Part shown: positions 34,910 to 45,819 of the stretch, piece after piece
How positions within the stretch are numbered: the stretch's first letter is position 1
Layout: each line of letters begins with the position of its first letter
From: Cycas panzhihuaensis
Taxonomy: Eukaryota; Cycadophyta
Length of the DNA: 64,000 bases
Assembly: GCA_023213395.1 (NCBI GenBank)
Contig: CM041465.1
Coordinates: forward strand, 80,297,741-80,361,740
Direction: 5' to 3'
Made by a program: the position numbers and the translations under genes
Notes under the pieces: model-generated
What the model was told of the DNA's origin: nothing
The model's input: the letters and a program-made list of their open reading frames with translations, nothing else
Database searches by the model: none

Positions 34910-35181
34910 TGTAAAAGATAAAAATATATGATGAGTAATTGATACAACAATGAAGCATAAGAATAATAAAGTATGTACAAGTTAATATAAAAGATGGAAG
35001 AATGACCAAAACTCTAATTAGAATAAAGGATGATGTATATACTTATAGTACAACTCACTACTTTTGAGTGTTGGAGGTAGTACACATATCTATATGGCTC
35101 ACAACCTTAAATGTAAAATATAAATAAATGTAGAGAGAGTGTGAATGGGGACAATAATGTAATTTGGTATTACACCCAAAA
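34910..35181 (-). repeat. 3' LTR of LARD-2 (about 272 bp)
   Basis: On the minus strand it starts TTTTGGGTGTAATACC and matches the LARD-4 5' LTR (60295-60574) for its full length: ACTCTCTCTA, GGTTGTGAGCCA, ATATGTGT and GAGTTGTACTATA are shared. The outer end is set by comparison with the LARD-4 LTR end. Confidence 0.78.
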
Positions 35182-35194
35182 TTTCCCCCCTTAT
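35182..35194 (-). other. Polypurine tract of LARD-2
   Basis: On the minus strand, AAGGGGGGAAA directly precedes the 3' LTR; LARD-4 has TAGGGGGGAA at the same place. Confidence 0.8.
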
Positions 35195-35511
35195 AAGAGA
35201 TAATTACATAACATGAAATATCACATTAAAATATAAGTGTTAAGTCTTCAAATAAATATTAGATTATAAGCTACTGTAAGGATATATCTACTACTGATTT
35301 CCATATGAAAAGAGCACCATCCACCAGACCATATAGGTAAGCAACTACTATGACCACTAGTTCATTAGGATGTTCCTTTATGTATATGGTTTAATTAGTA
35401 CTAAGTTAGCTTCACCCTAGGAACATTCTATCATATGTGGCCAAATAAGTAAGCTAATGAAGAAATATAAGAGTAGCTTAAAAGAGGTCTCACCTCTTAT
35501 TTATATGGGAT
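35195..35511 (-). other. LARD-2 internal segment, 3' end
   Basis: It matches inverted LARD-4 63400-63890. Shared strings include CCATCYACCAGA, CATAGGT and AAGAGTAGCT. It is non-coding and is interrupted at 35512 by the Copia-3 target duplication. Confidence 0.75.
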
Positions 35512-35516
35512 AATAA

Positions 35517-36003
35517 CAAAGAGAAACTATAACAATAGAAGTAATATATTAACAAAACTTTAAACCATACAAAGAACAAATAACATAAACAAACCAAGCA
35601 CATAACAAATAATTCTAGGAGATTTAGGTCTAAGCATAGACCTTTTATTAATTTGAGCAATAGTTGAAGAATTACAAAGATAAAAATCTAAACTCTTCTT
35701 ATCGACTTATTAAAGACTCATTTAAACTTTTACATGTGATGTTACATAAGAATATATAGACACAACTTTATAAGACACTACCTCATTATTTTATAATATA
35801 ATGGGCATAAATCATGGGCTGAAAAGAACCCATATAAGACACCTAAAAATTTTTCTAGAGAGCTCTCTCCCTCGAACCCCTGCTTGGGGAGCCATTGGCC
35901 TCCCATTTAGGGACCCTATAATGGGGGCGTAGATCCTATAAAGAGGTTTGGGTGTAATTCCTATATGCATTTAACACTTACAAAGTGTTCAATATATCCA
36001 ATA
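35517..36003 (-). repeat. 3' LTR of Copia-3 (487 bp)
   Basis: It ends (plus strand) TTCAATATATCCAATA, the complement of a decayed TGTTAGATGTGTTGAAC. It has the G/C-run patch at 35855-35950, written as the complement. Confidence 0.85.
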
Positions 36004-36014
36004 ATCTCCCACTT
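36004..36014 (-). other. Polypurine tract of Copia-3
   Basis: Minus strand AAGTGGGAGAT, identical to that of Copia-2. Confidence 0.85.
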
Positions 36015-36039
36015 ATTAAACACTTTATAAGAAACTTGC

Positions 36040-36900
36040 ATATAGAGCTACTGAATGGTAAAATCACAAATACCTATTACCTTTCTATACCATCTAATTT
36101 CTTTTATGGTAATAATCTTAGTCGATGAGTCTATAATATTCTCATATATAGTAATATTTTGCAAGTATACTTTATGATCTTGAACTATTTCTCTCACAAA
36201 ATAGTATTACACATAAATATGATTTGACTGAGCATGAAAAGTGGGATTCTTTATCAGGTAGATTGCACTTTGACTATCATAATTTATCCTCATAACATCC
36301 TACTTGAAGCCAACATCTATGTAAGAAATCTATAACCAAACCACTTCCTTACATGAATGAGTATCTACTATATACTTTGGTTTCTATGTTACAAAGTGCC
36401 ACTACTTACTGCCTTTTACTTATCCAACTCACTACACCACCATAAAGGGTAAAAATATACCTGCTTGTAGATCTTTTGTTGTCAAGATCTCCAACCCAAT
36501 CAATATTAATAACTCCTCTAAGGTTTACTATTCTACTATATATAGGATCTATTTAGTAGTAAATTTCATAGTTTGATGTACCCTATAGATACCTAAAAAT
36601 CCTTTTCATAGCCACCAAATATTCTCTGCCTAGGTTTGACATATACCTGTTAACTACTCCTACTATATGGGCAATGTCTAGTTGAGTGCAAACCATTGCA
36701 TACATCAGGCTACTAATAGTACTAACATGAGGGGAAAATGCCATATCTTCAAATTTTATACGAGTCTTTGGGTATTGTACAATTGATAATTTTAAACCAA
36801 TAGGAAAAGGAACATTAACTAGTTTACTATCTTATAACTTGAACCATTGTAGTATCGTCCCAATGTATTACTTTTGGCTAAGCCAAATATTTCTATTTCT
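36040..36900 (-). pseudogene. Copia-3: broken RNase H
   Basis: The strand-reversed sequence follows Copia-2 33330-34100 block by block: the primer-distal tail near 36060-36250, the complement of the NSQSAIYL block near 36260, and the complement of GTSIGSLMYAMV-like wording near 36690-36720. Frequent stops. It is identified mainly by alignment to Copia-2. Confidence 0.78.
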
Positions 36901-37860
36901 TCTATTCCTTTTAATCTTATATCCAAAATAAAATATATAACACCAAAGTCTTTCATCTCAAAATGAGATGCTAGTTGGTCTTTTATAAGTTGGTTCATTT
37001 CTTTATTATTATTAACTAAAAGTATATCATCAACATATAAAGCTAGAATAATAAAGTGATCACCAACCTATTTATAATAGATATAATAATCTCCTTTATT
37101 GTGCACAATGCCATCTTCCAACATATATGAGTTAAACTTTTGATACCACATCCCCGGTAACTATTTTAAGCTATATAATGACTTCTTTGACCTACACACC
37201 ATGTTCTCCTTCCCTGTAACTTCAAACCTTTCAGGCTATAACATATAAATTTCTTTCTTGAGGTCACTGTAAAGAAATGTAGTCTTCACATTAATTTGAT
37301 CCACCTCAAGGTTATAGGTATAGCAAATATAGATTATTAGCCATAGTTGGGCATTAGATTTATGATATGCACAGTTATTACATTAAGCACACCATTATCA
37401 GGTGCCTGTTTGAAGGTTTAATAACTTTGTTAGAATGATAGACAAATCAAAAGAAGGCTAGATACCTCCCAATAGCTATAGATCTTTCTCTAAGTTATAA
37501 GCATAATAAGTAGCTCTACATTTTTTATGTTTGCATATTAGAGTAACCGTAGGATATGGCAATTTGTTAGGTGACTTTAGAGGCTTATTAGACAATTATA
37601 ACGATTGATAAAAGTTGTCTTTAGTAAAGCTATTTTTATAACATGAGAAAATACCTCACCAAAGTCTATTCTCTTGACTTAAGAATAGCCCTTTTCTACC
37701 AACTAGGCCTTATACTTTTACATAATACTATTTGGCTAGAACTTGTTCTTGAAGATCCATTTATTATCAATAGGTTTTATACCATTAAGTAGATCTACCA
37801 AATCCTATGTACTATTTTTATCCAAGGATATCATTTATTCTTCCATGGCCTTCATCTAGA
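36901..37860 (-). pseudogene. Copia-3: broken reverse transcriptase with an insertion
   Basis: Minus-strand blocks match Copia-2: ILALYVDDILLV-like wording near 37020-37060, WYQKF and KKSLY near 37140-37180, and KVDQINVKTTFL-like wording near 37270-37310. About 300 bp with no counterpart (37321-37624) interrupt the domain directly after VxxVTTY, and the match resumes near 37626 with the FGEVFS-like block. The insertion and stops make it inactive. Confidence 0.8.
37321..37624. other. Unexplained 300-bp insertion in the Copia-3 RT
   Basis: Compared with Copia-2 (32840-32890), about 28 bp are replaced by about 300 bp. No LTR, poly-A tail, terminal repeat or protein motif is obvious. The right end holds GACAATTATA...AAAAGTTGTC, a weak foldback. 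Confidence 0.55.
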
Positions 37861-38147
37861 GTTAGCTCTCTTTTGACTTTAAATCCTTTCGAATAGTACT
37901 TAGATCATCATCTATAGTAGATAAAGTAAAAGAGGAGCAATGAAAGTCTTCAGGAATATACCTATTAGGCTACTTTCTCTCACAAGTTGATCTCCTCAAA
38001 ATGTGGGGTTCTTGAGGTTGAGCTACCTTTATAGCTAGTCCTTCTTCTTTAGTTGACTCATATTCTAATATAGAATCTTCATCCCTTACCTTTAATTCTA
38101 CCTTCTTAGAGTCTTCCTTATTTGGTTCTTCATCATTTTTTAGAGAC

Positions 38148-39015
38148 TTAACTCCTCTCTGAAGACAACATCACAACTATGTATAACTTTTTATGTTTTA
38201 ATGTTATAAAGCTTTTACCCTTTAACACTATTACCATAGCCAATGAAAATAATCTTTTGTTCTTTGAAATCAAGCTTAGTCTTATGTAGTCTAGGAATAT
38301 ATACAAAAGCTTCATAACAAAAAACTCTAAGATGACCAAGAGATGGGTTCTTACCAGACCATACTTCTTCAGGTGTTTTATATACTAAGTTAGTCATTAG
38401 TGAATTGTTTATTAGGTAGCTTGTAGTCATCATAACCTCAACTTAGAATTTCTTCTTTAAACTTGTAGCACTAAGCATACTCCTCAATCTCTCTAGAAAG
38501 GTCTTATTCATCTTTTTAGTAACTCTATTATATTATGGTGTATAAGGAATTATCTCTACCTTACTATCCTACACTACTTAAAAAACTGCTCAAACTCCTT
38601 TGAGTAAAACTCACCTCCATTATTAGTCTTTAGTACCTTAATTTGCTTATCACTCTAATTCTCAGCCAAGGCCTTGAATTCTTTGAATTTATTGAAGACT
38701 TTAGATTTTTTCTTGAGAAAGTACAACCATGTCTTTCTCGAGAAATTATTTATAAATAAGATAAAGTATTTGCACCTACCCAATGAGGGTATGTTAATAG
38801 ATCTAAAAATGTCATTATGCACTAATTGTAGAATACCCTTTTCTCTCTTCTTGCTTAAAGGAAAACTAACTTCATTCTGTTTATCATATACAAAATGCTC
38901 ATAGAAATCAAAATCAAATGAGCTATTAATTCCAAAGATATCTTCTACCATACCTTTAGAGAATAAATCATAGATGTCTTTCTCTATGATTTGGCTCGAT
39001 CTTTGATGCCATTAC
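38148..39015 (-). pseudogene. Copia-3: broken integrase, C-terminal part
   Basis: Minus-strand frames give FDFDFYEHFVYDKQNEVSFP, ILQLVHNDIFRSINIPSLG and FILFINNFSRKTWLYFL (38655-38951), then MMTTSYLINNSLMTNLVYKT and PEEVWSGKNPSLGHLRVFCY (38215-38433). The catalytic Asp of HxD reads NDIF and is kept, while IDDFSR now reads INNFSR. The sequence joins the part at 45820 across Copia-4. Confidence 0.88.
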
Positions 39016-39327
39016 TGAAGGAAGGATGGATCTAGGAGATAAATCACTCACATGCACACAATGGCAATGGAGAATGAAAAAGAAGATGAAACAAGATATG
39101 AGAGAAATCTTGGAGGTGAGAATGAATAATGACTCCCTTCTTGAGATTTCACCTTTTATTATTGAGGGTGAGCATTAAGGTTAGGATTTTCCCGCCTAAT
39201 GGCATGAACCTGAAATTACATCTAAATGCACATAAAGTACATTTCATTAAGAGACTAATGCTAATAATATATCCTAAGGTCACATAATTAATCTACACAA
39301 ATGACCTTGATATATTAACCTCTTTCA
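39016..39327 (-). repeat. 3' LTR of Copia-4 (312 bp)
   Basis: On the plus strand it starts TGAAGGAAGGATGG and ends CCTCTTTCA. Confidence 0.93.
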
Positions 39328-39338
39328 ATCCCCCCTTT
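39328..39338 (-). other. Polypurine tract of Copia-4
   Basis: Minus strand AAAGGGGGGAT, directly before the 3' LTR. Confidence 0.9.
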
Positions 39339-39776
39339 AATGGTGGAAGGTCATTTTTAGAAAATCTATTCTATGAGGTCTTCATTTGAGCCTCATTATT
39401 ATATTGAAATTCTAAATGACACTTTTGTGGGAAAACCCTTATGGGAAATAAAAATCCACGAACTTTCTAAGATCTATAGCCCCTTTTATAAATCAAAATA
39501 GCTAAGGTGGCTCTTTAATATAGCCTGATAGCTAAGCAACTTAAATATGTAGCTTAATCTGCTAAGTCCCTATATACTGTTTGGTCATCCCCTATGCCCT
39601 TTTGGGTTTTCACAGGTTTTCCTTCTGTGCCCACATGGGGTTTTCAAAAAGAGGATAGAGCAGAGACTTACTCTTATTCTTTTGCGCCCACAAGGGGTTT
39701 TCACGAAGAGAATAGAGTATGATGATCATGTTGCCATCTTCTTTGATCAATCGAAGATGGAGGCCCTAAGGACGAG

Positions 39777-40484
39777 CTACCTTCGGAACTGTTCAAACTT
39801 CACCCTTTGTAGCAGTTTGGTGAAGATATCGGCCACTTGATCTGCTGTAAGGCAGTAATCTAATTGAATTGTCCCGTCATGAACAAGTTCCCTAATCCTA
39901 TGGAATTTCGTACTTATGTGTTTGGTATGATCGTGAAATACAGGATTTTTCACCATGTAAATTACTGATTGATTATCCATATGAAGACTCGTAGGACTTG
40001 TTTAGGTGATATTCAATATTTCTAATAATTTTCTCAGCCATATCACCTCTTTACTAGTCTCAGAAGCAGCTCTGTATTCAGCTTCAATAGTTGAATCTGC
40101 AACTATCTTCTGTTGTCTGGATCTCCATGATATTGGTGTTGTTCTAAGAAACGTTACATACCAGACGTAGATCTTCCCATATCTTTATCTCCTACAAAGC
40201 CTGAGTCCGTATGCGTAAAGCTTGAAGTCCGAATTAGGTTCATATAATGCACCATATTTGTTGGTCATCTTAAGGTATCTCAACACTGCATCGTTGCTTC
40301 GCCAATGATTCTGCTTAGGATTTGTCATGTAATGAGCAAGAATGCTGACAGAGTGTATAATATCTGGCCTTGTATTGGTAGTATAGATAAGACTACCTAT
40401 AAGTTTCCTGTAGAGTGTTGTGCCTATCTCCCTAGTGTCATCTTCAACTGAGAGTTTGGTGTTAGGATCCTTAGGTAATATCAC
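39777..40484 (-). pseudogene. Copia-4: RNase H region, lightly broken
   Basis: Minus-strand ILPKDPNTKLSVEDDTREIG and YRKLIGSLIYTTNTRPDIIH (40185-40484) are the standard link from RT to RNase H. The catalytic middle follows through stops near 40000-40190 (SWRSRQQKIV-like and EAEYRAASE-like wording). The end is MDNQSVIYMVKNPVFHDHTK and HISTKFHRIRELVHDGTIQL (39777-39980), with AxxVADIFTKLL closing the protein. Frame breaks near 40190 and 40010 separate the pieces. Confidence 0.9.
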
Positions 40485-41387
40485 TAATCAAGCATCTTCT
40501 AACTGAAACTTGGTTAGAAGATTGTTGATGTATTTTTCTTGGGAGAGGAAATTTTTTCCATTCTTTTGTATTACTTCAATTTCCAAGTAATATTTCATCA
40601 AACCAAGGTTAGATAATTCAAACATTTTTCCAAGGTCATTTTTTAGCTAGCTTATTGCCTGTTCACTATTACCCATTACTAGCATATCATCCACAAAGAT
40701 TATGAGATAAGTGACTTTATCCTTATGGTGCTTGATGAATAACATTGCATCAATATCTTGATAGTCACAAACCTCATATACAAGTTGCATCATCCTTTTA
40801 GACAACTTAGAAAACCAAGTGCGAGGGGCTTGTTTAAGGCCATACAAGGACTTTCCAAGCCTACAAACCTTATGCTCTTGACCTTTGATCTTATATCCTT
40901 CTGGCTGAGCCATGTAAATTTCTTCTTCAAGATCTCCATTGAGAAACACGGTCTTAATATTGAGTTGGTGGATTTTCCAACCCTGTTGAGCAGCCAAGGC
41001 CATAACAGTTCTAATTGTAGGCCACTTGGTTGTAGGTGCAAAGACTTCAATGTAGTCGATGCCTTCCCTTTGTGTAAATCCTTTAGCTACCAACCTCACC
41101 TTGTGTTTTTTAAGGGTGTCATCTAATCTATATTTGTTTTTGAACACCCATTTACTTTGAACTACCTTTCTGCCAAGTGGTAGATCAACGAGCTCCTATG
41201 TACCATTCTTGATAAGAGATTGGTACTCTTCGTTCATGGCATTTCTCCAAGATGTATACTTTACATCTTCGTAGTACATTAAGGGATCTTTGTTAACAAT
41301 AAGGTGTAATTTTACTAATTCAAACTCAGTATATAATGATTCCTGCATCCTTACTCTATGGGTACTTTGAGTGCTAGTTTTTCCCAC
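40485..41387 (-). pseudogene. Copia-4: reverse transcriptase, largely open
   Basis: A 166-residue open stretch (40647-41147) holds [60 protein letters not shown] and the palm YLIIFVDDMLVM with an intact VDD. The start of the domain is at 41196-41387 (KYTSWRNAMNEEYQSLIKNGT), separated by one stop near 41195. Downstream to 40485 the frame carries stops. It is the best preserved enzyme core in the window. Confidence 0.92.
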
Positions 41388-41960
41388 CTCATCTGGTCGT
41401 ATGTCTACTGTTGTTTGATGCTTAATGCCATTGTCTCAAAGGTAGCTTTCAAACTTATGTGAGGTATATTTGCCACCATTATCAGTTCAAAGACATTTGA
41501 GTTGGTAACTTGACTTGTTTTCAGTGAGGGCTTTGAATTCCTTGAATATACGAAATGCTTTATTTTTCTTGTATAAAAAAGCTACCCATACTTTTCTAGT
41601 AAAATCATCAATAAAAGAGATATAATATAGCTTGCCCTTTAGTGAAGGAATGGGCATTAACCTGCACAAATCGGAGTGTATCAATTGTAATGGATAGCTC
41701 GATTTCCATTGACTTTTGGGAAAGGGCTGTCGATGAGATTTGGCAATGATACAAGCTTCACATTTAAAGGGCTTGGAGGAAAACTTTGAAAGGTTTGGAA
41801 GAGTGTTAGAAACATCTCTAAGTCTATCAATATGAACATGGCCCATACGAGCATGCCAAAGAGCTTCTGGTAACAATGTTGGATGGGTCAAGATGGAATT
41901 AAATGCAAATTCTTCATCGGCACAAGTGCTTTGGGCACAATGGGCTTCAGAAGATGGAGA
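41388..41960 (-). pseudogene. Copia-4: integrase with a large internal deletion
   Basis: The zinc region reads ALWHARMGHVHIDRL and CEACIIAKSHRQPF, and the core begins YPLQLIHSDLC with its Asp, FIDDFTRK and then TDNGGKY with the second Asp (41430-41891). After DNGIKHQTTV the frame jumps to DIRPDEVGKTSTQ, which belongs just before RT. The block with the catalytic Glu (QQNGVAE) and the whole C-terminal third are missing. So this copy could not have supplied its own integrase. Confidence 0.88.
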
Positions 41961-41999
41961 TCCATTTAGTCAAAAGAGTTTGTTAGAGAGATGTCTAAT

Positions 42000-42480
42000 C
42001 AAAACCACCTGATTAGTTGGAGGGTAAATGACCTTAAGAGTCTGGTCATTTGCGGTTACACTCAGATCAAATCCACGAGAAACAAGTGTGGATAAAGAGA
42101 GTAGATTTTATTTGAGATTGGGTATGTATAAGACATCAAGCAATGTAAAATCTTCTAAGCTTGGGAGTTTCAGGTGAATGTTACCAATTCCTTCAACAGG
42201 TTGTTGTGATTTATCAACCATGTGAACAACTCCATGAACATTTGAGTCAAATGTTTGATATAAACTGTGATTGCATGTCATATATTGAGTTGCTCCTGTA
42301 TCCATGATCGACTGTCCATTGATTAAAGCCACACTATTGGCAATTCCAATAGGGCTTAGTATTGGTGAAGGGAATTCACAAGTGATATATCCACACTGAG
42401 CTTCAAAGAATCTCTTTGGTTGGTCAATGGCATTTAATGTTGAAGATCCCTCAATTCTTTAAATGTGTGCTTGTACAAAA
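42000..42480 (-). pseudogene. Copia-4: protease region
   Basis: The open frame 42108-42332 gives MALINGQSIMDTGATQYMTC, with the copia protease active-site pattern W-x-DTGAT. PVEGIGNIHLKLPS and LLDVLYIPNLK follow, the standard end of the domain. The active Asp is kept. Confidence 0.88.
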
Positions 42481-43511
42481 CCTACACCACTAAAGGATTC
42501 TTCATAAATTTTTTCAACATTGTGAGCTCCATGTTTTGGTTGGAACTTGGCCAACTTATAAGTGGCAGTTCTGCAATCTTTTGCTAAGTGTCCTTTACGG
42601 TTACACTAATCACACATAATAGTTTGATTCCCAGTCCTTGAAGAAGTATTGGTTTGGTCTGACTGTCTTGCTCTTTGTTGAGGTGGCTCTTGGCCTTAAA
42701 ACTGTCGAGGTTGTGATTGAGGGTTTGATTGACCTTGTGGACGATTTCCCATATTTCTTCCTCTTCCTCTTACTTGGTTATTTCCTCTGCCATGAGAGGG
42801 ACCTTGATTTTTTGTGTAGCAAACTTCTTCTTCTACCTCAAAGGCTGCATCTAGAAGAGAGTCAGAGGCTACAAAGTTTGTATCAAAGGTCTTATCAAAT
42901 TCTATGAACTTCTTGGCAAGTGCTTCGAAATTGAGTGTCTTTAATGTTCCACTAGATTGAAGACTTCTAAGCAAGGTTTTATAATTAAGGACATGTAAAC
43001 ATGACTGGATTAAAAATGCCCAAGTGATGCATTGGGTCTTAAAGTCTTTGTCAATTGCCTGTTTGATTGGTCGAAGGAGATTTATTATCTTATGAGCTTA
43101 TCCCTTCTGCATTTTTAATTTGTTCATTTTAAAAATAAGATGAACAAATTCTAAATCTGACTTTGTATCAAAGTTCTTTCTAAGAACTTCTAGGACCTTC
43201 TAGGTTGTATCATATTCCTCTTCATTTATCAAGTTGTGTAAGGAGTGATCAATGACCAACAAAATTCCTATACGAATCTTTTCATCATCTATCTCCTATT
43301 GTAGTTTAGTTGCAGCATCTGTAGGAGTTATTAGGGCAGATCCACTGGAAGCAGTTGTTGTAGCCATTGCTGGTATGTTGGGTGTGGACTGCAGGTGGGC
43401 TCTCTAAAGGCCTTCATACTTTACAGCATTTTTAATTCCAGTGTACCATATATCCTAATTTTCTTTGCCTTTCAATATGTAGTTAACATTTTGCTTGAAT
43501 TAAGATGACAT
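42481..43511 (-). pseudogene. Copia-4: gag with a basic Arg/Gly/Asn/Gln-rich tail
   Basis: The start codon is at 43511 (minus), giving MSS, then wording like NVNYILKGKEN and WYTGIKNAVKYEGL, a usual copia Gag opening. The C-terminal open stretch (42696-42974) reads LKTLNFEALAKKFIEFDKTF and then a tail rich in Arg, Gly, Asn and Gln (GRGNNQVRGRGRNMGN). A zinc-knuckle remnant follows (C-x2-x-RKGHLAKDC-like wording near 42570-42610, first Cys codons damaged). Stops fall between the two halves. Confidence 0.82.
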
Positions 43512-45488
43512 GGTGATGATGAAGAAGTAGAAGAGATGATAGAAGTATATTCCACTAACACGTGTGGCTAGTATACATGGTGCAACAAGGATGTAGAAAT
43601 GATTGTTATGATGAGAAGCAAGCAATGATTAACTATTTTTCAATAATTATATAAAAAATGAATATAAGTAATGATGCAAGAATGAGGCTTAATGTAGAGT
43701 TGGCAAAGAGTGGTGATGTGTCATGCCACTAACCTCTCACTTATGTCCAAATGTAGGTGAGGTTTCGATGCCTAAGGCTTCTAGTATATGATTAGGGCCT
43801 TCACCCATGATACCCACACCTACGCTTAGTGATGAAATCCAAGTAACAATGGAGCCCAGGTACTCCCAGTCCTCACCTAGTTCACTAATGAGCAGCTATA
43901 TACCTCCTCCAAAGAGTCAAACGGTACTACGTATCCCATGACTATGATAGATATTAGACCAAGTTAATTTTAATCTTACATTAAGGTTTTTAGTTTTCGT
44001 GGGTGGTTATCAGGATTATCCTTGATTGGAGGCCGTAGGTATGGCTAACCTGTCCCTCCACCACTATTCTGGTTAAGACCAGACCCAATATGAAACTCAC
44101 ACCTCCCTTAGGGCTTGGATTTCGGCCAACCTTGGTCTATTTCAACCAAGACGAGTGTGCACACAAGTTAAGAACTAGCGGTATAGATCGTACATATGAG
44201 ATTCCTTTTAGGAATAGTATAATATATTTCCGTATAACTGGAAACTGAAATAGAAACTTGTCAAATGTGCTTGTTTGCTTATTGTTACTGTTGCTTTTGT
44301 GATGCTTTATTGTTGTTGCTGCTTTTATGGTGCTTTATTGTTGTTGCTACTTTTGTGATGCTTTATGCTATGTGTGCAAATAGAAAAGCATGCTAGATTT
44401 AGCAGGGGAACTAGATGTTGCTTCTGATCCAAGGTTTTCCTTGCTTTAGTATAATGTTTCCAAATATAATTTTAGAAGTTTTGATAGGAAAAGACACAAT
44501 GGGCTAAAAGGTGGATCAACTTGCCGCTAAAATGATAATTTTTCTAAATCTATATACATGCTATTTTGTCCTATTTTGTGATTTTTTCACAACATTTACA
44601 AATAATGATAAATGGGCAAATTTTTAAAAATTACAAATATGAAGGCCTAAATGATGAAATATGAATTTATGACAGAAGGAAAAAGTATTCAAAATACCAT
44701 TTTTTATAGAGTAGTGAAGTCATATTTTAGGAAAGGCACAAAAACTTTTCTGCTTGAAAGCACCAAAGTAAAATCATGCAAGATCAACTATCTCAGAATC
44801 TAAACTTCAATATGTCAAACATTACATTTTGACACCTAAATTAACTTTCCCTTCTGTACCATCTGTAAAATCTGCCAAAACATTACCCGAAATGTCCTTG
44901 CAGGGTCCTTTGTGGGGTTAAGTAGGCAAAATTAGCAACCACGAGAAAACTGCATAGATCTCACTAACCAGTGGATGAAATTTGATGATATTTATTTTAA
45001 ACTGATCTTAAGACATAAATCTACCAGATCCCTTAATAAAACTTTTAGATCTTAAGCTTATAATTAAAGGATTTCATTAGGAAAAGTGCTTTAAATTACT
45101 TATCCACAAGATTTACCCTTTTGTCACAACTAAAATTCACTATTTTAGGCTAAATCTAAAGTTGCTTTAGAAGCCAAAAATGATCCTCTAGTCAAGGCAA
45201 CCTTGCATGCCAAATTTCATCAAATTCTGAGATGGTCAAATGTTTATGAAATTTTGGGCCTTTAATGCTTCTGGGACTGTTCCAGCACTTGAATGGCATC
45301 CAAAACCTATATTCTTCACCTCTAAATTTTTACACACATAGAAAAAGAAGCAACATGTAAAATACTATAATTTTAAGCTCTCAAAATGTTAAAAAATAAT
45401 GAGTTCACTCTCAATACTTTACATTGAAGGTGAAGGAGAGGCAAGATGATTTCATGCAAGTGGAATAGAGTGAATAGATCTCATTCTA
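43512..45488 (-). other. Copia-4 long 5' leader
   Basis: About 2 kb lie between the primer site and the gag start. That is long for a copia element. No protein family is recognised. It contains a 28-bp tandem repeat (44279-44362). A compositionally distinct block at 43720-44170 is richer in G+C than its surroundings. Confidence 0.7.
44279..44362 (-). repeat. 28-bp tandem repeat, three copies
   Basis: Units begin at 44279, 44307 and 44335; each starts TTATTGTT and ends GATGCT or GGTGCT. It lies in the Copia-4 leader. Confidence 0.92.
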
Positions 45489-45500
45489 GCTCTGATACCA
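45489..45500 (-). other. Primer binding site of Copia-4
   Basis: Minus strand TGGTATCAGAGC, exact initiator-Met tRNA site, two bases from the LTR. Confidence 0.93.
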
Positions 45501-45502
45501 CA

Positions 45503-45814
45503 TGAAGGAAGGATGGATCTAGGAGATAAATCACTCACATGCACATAATGGCAATGGAGAATGAAAAAGAAGATGAAATAAGATATGAGAGCAAACTTAG
45601 AGGTGAGAATGAATAATGACTCCCTCCTTAAGATTTCACCTTTTATTATTGAGGGTGAGCATTAGGGTTAGGATTTTCTTGCCTAATGACATAAACCTGA
45701 AATTATATCTAAATGCATGTAAAGTACATTTCATTAAGAGGCTAATGCTAATAATATATCCTAAGGTCACATAATTAATTTACACAAATGACCTTGCTAC
45801 ATTAACCTCTTTCA
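45503..45814 (-). repeat. 5' LTR of Copia-4 (312 bp)
   Basis: Same length as 39016-39327 and nearly the same sequence. Confidence 0.94.
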
Positions 45815-45819
45815 ATAAT

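Larger units (their letters stand above)
39016..45814 (-). mobile_element. Copia-4: full-length Ty1/copia element nested in Copia-3
   Basis: The 6.8-kb minus-strand element has two LTRs of 312 bp each (39016-39327 and 45503-45814) that are nearly identical by eye. It has an exact primer site and a clear polypurine tract. Flanking pentamers ATTAC (39011) and ATAAT (45815) are a decayed target duplication, supported by the exact restored length of the Copia-3 sequence. Its coding blocks are longer than those of other elements here, suggesting it is one of the younger insertions. Confidence 0.94.

Noticed and set aside
37321-37624. MITE with terminal inverted repeats
   Set aside because: Only a weak foldback exists at the right end and no matching left terminus or target duplication was found; kept as an unexplained insertion.
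40758-41126. 122-codon plus-strand open frame
   Set aside because: It is the antisense shadow of the well-preserved Copia-4 RT.
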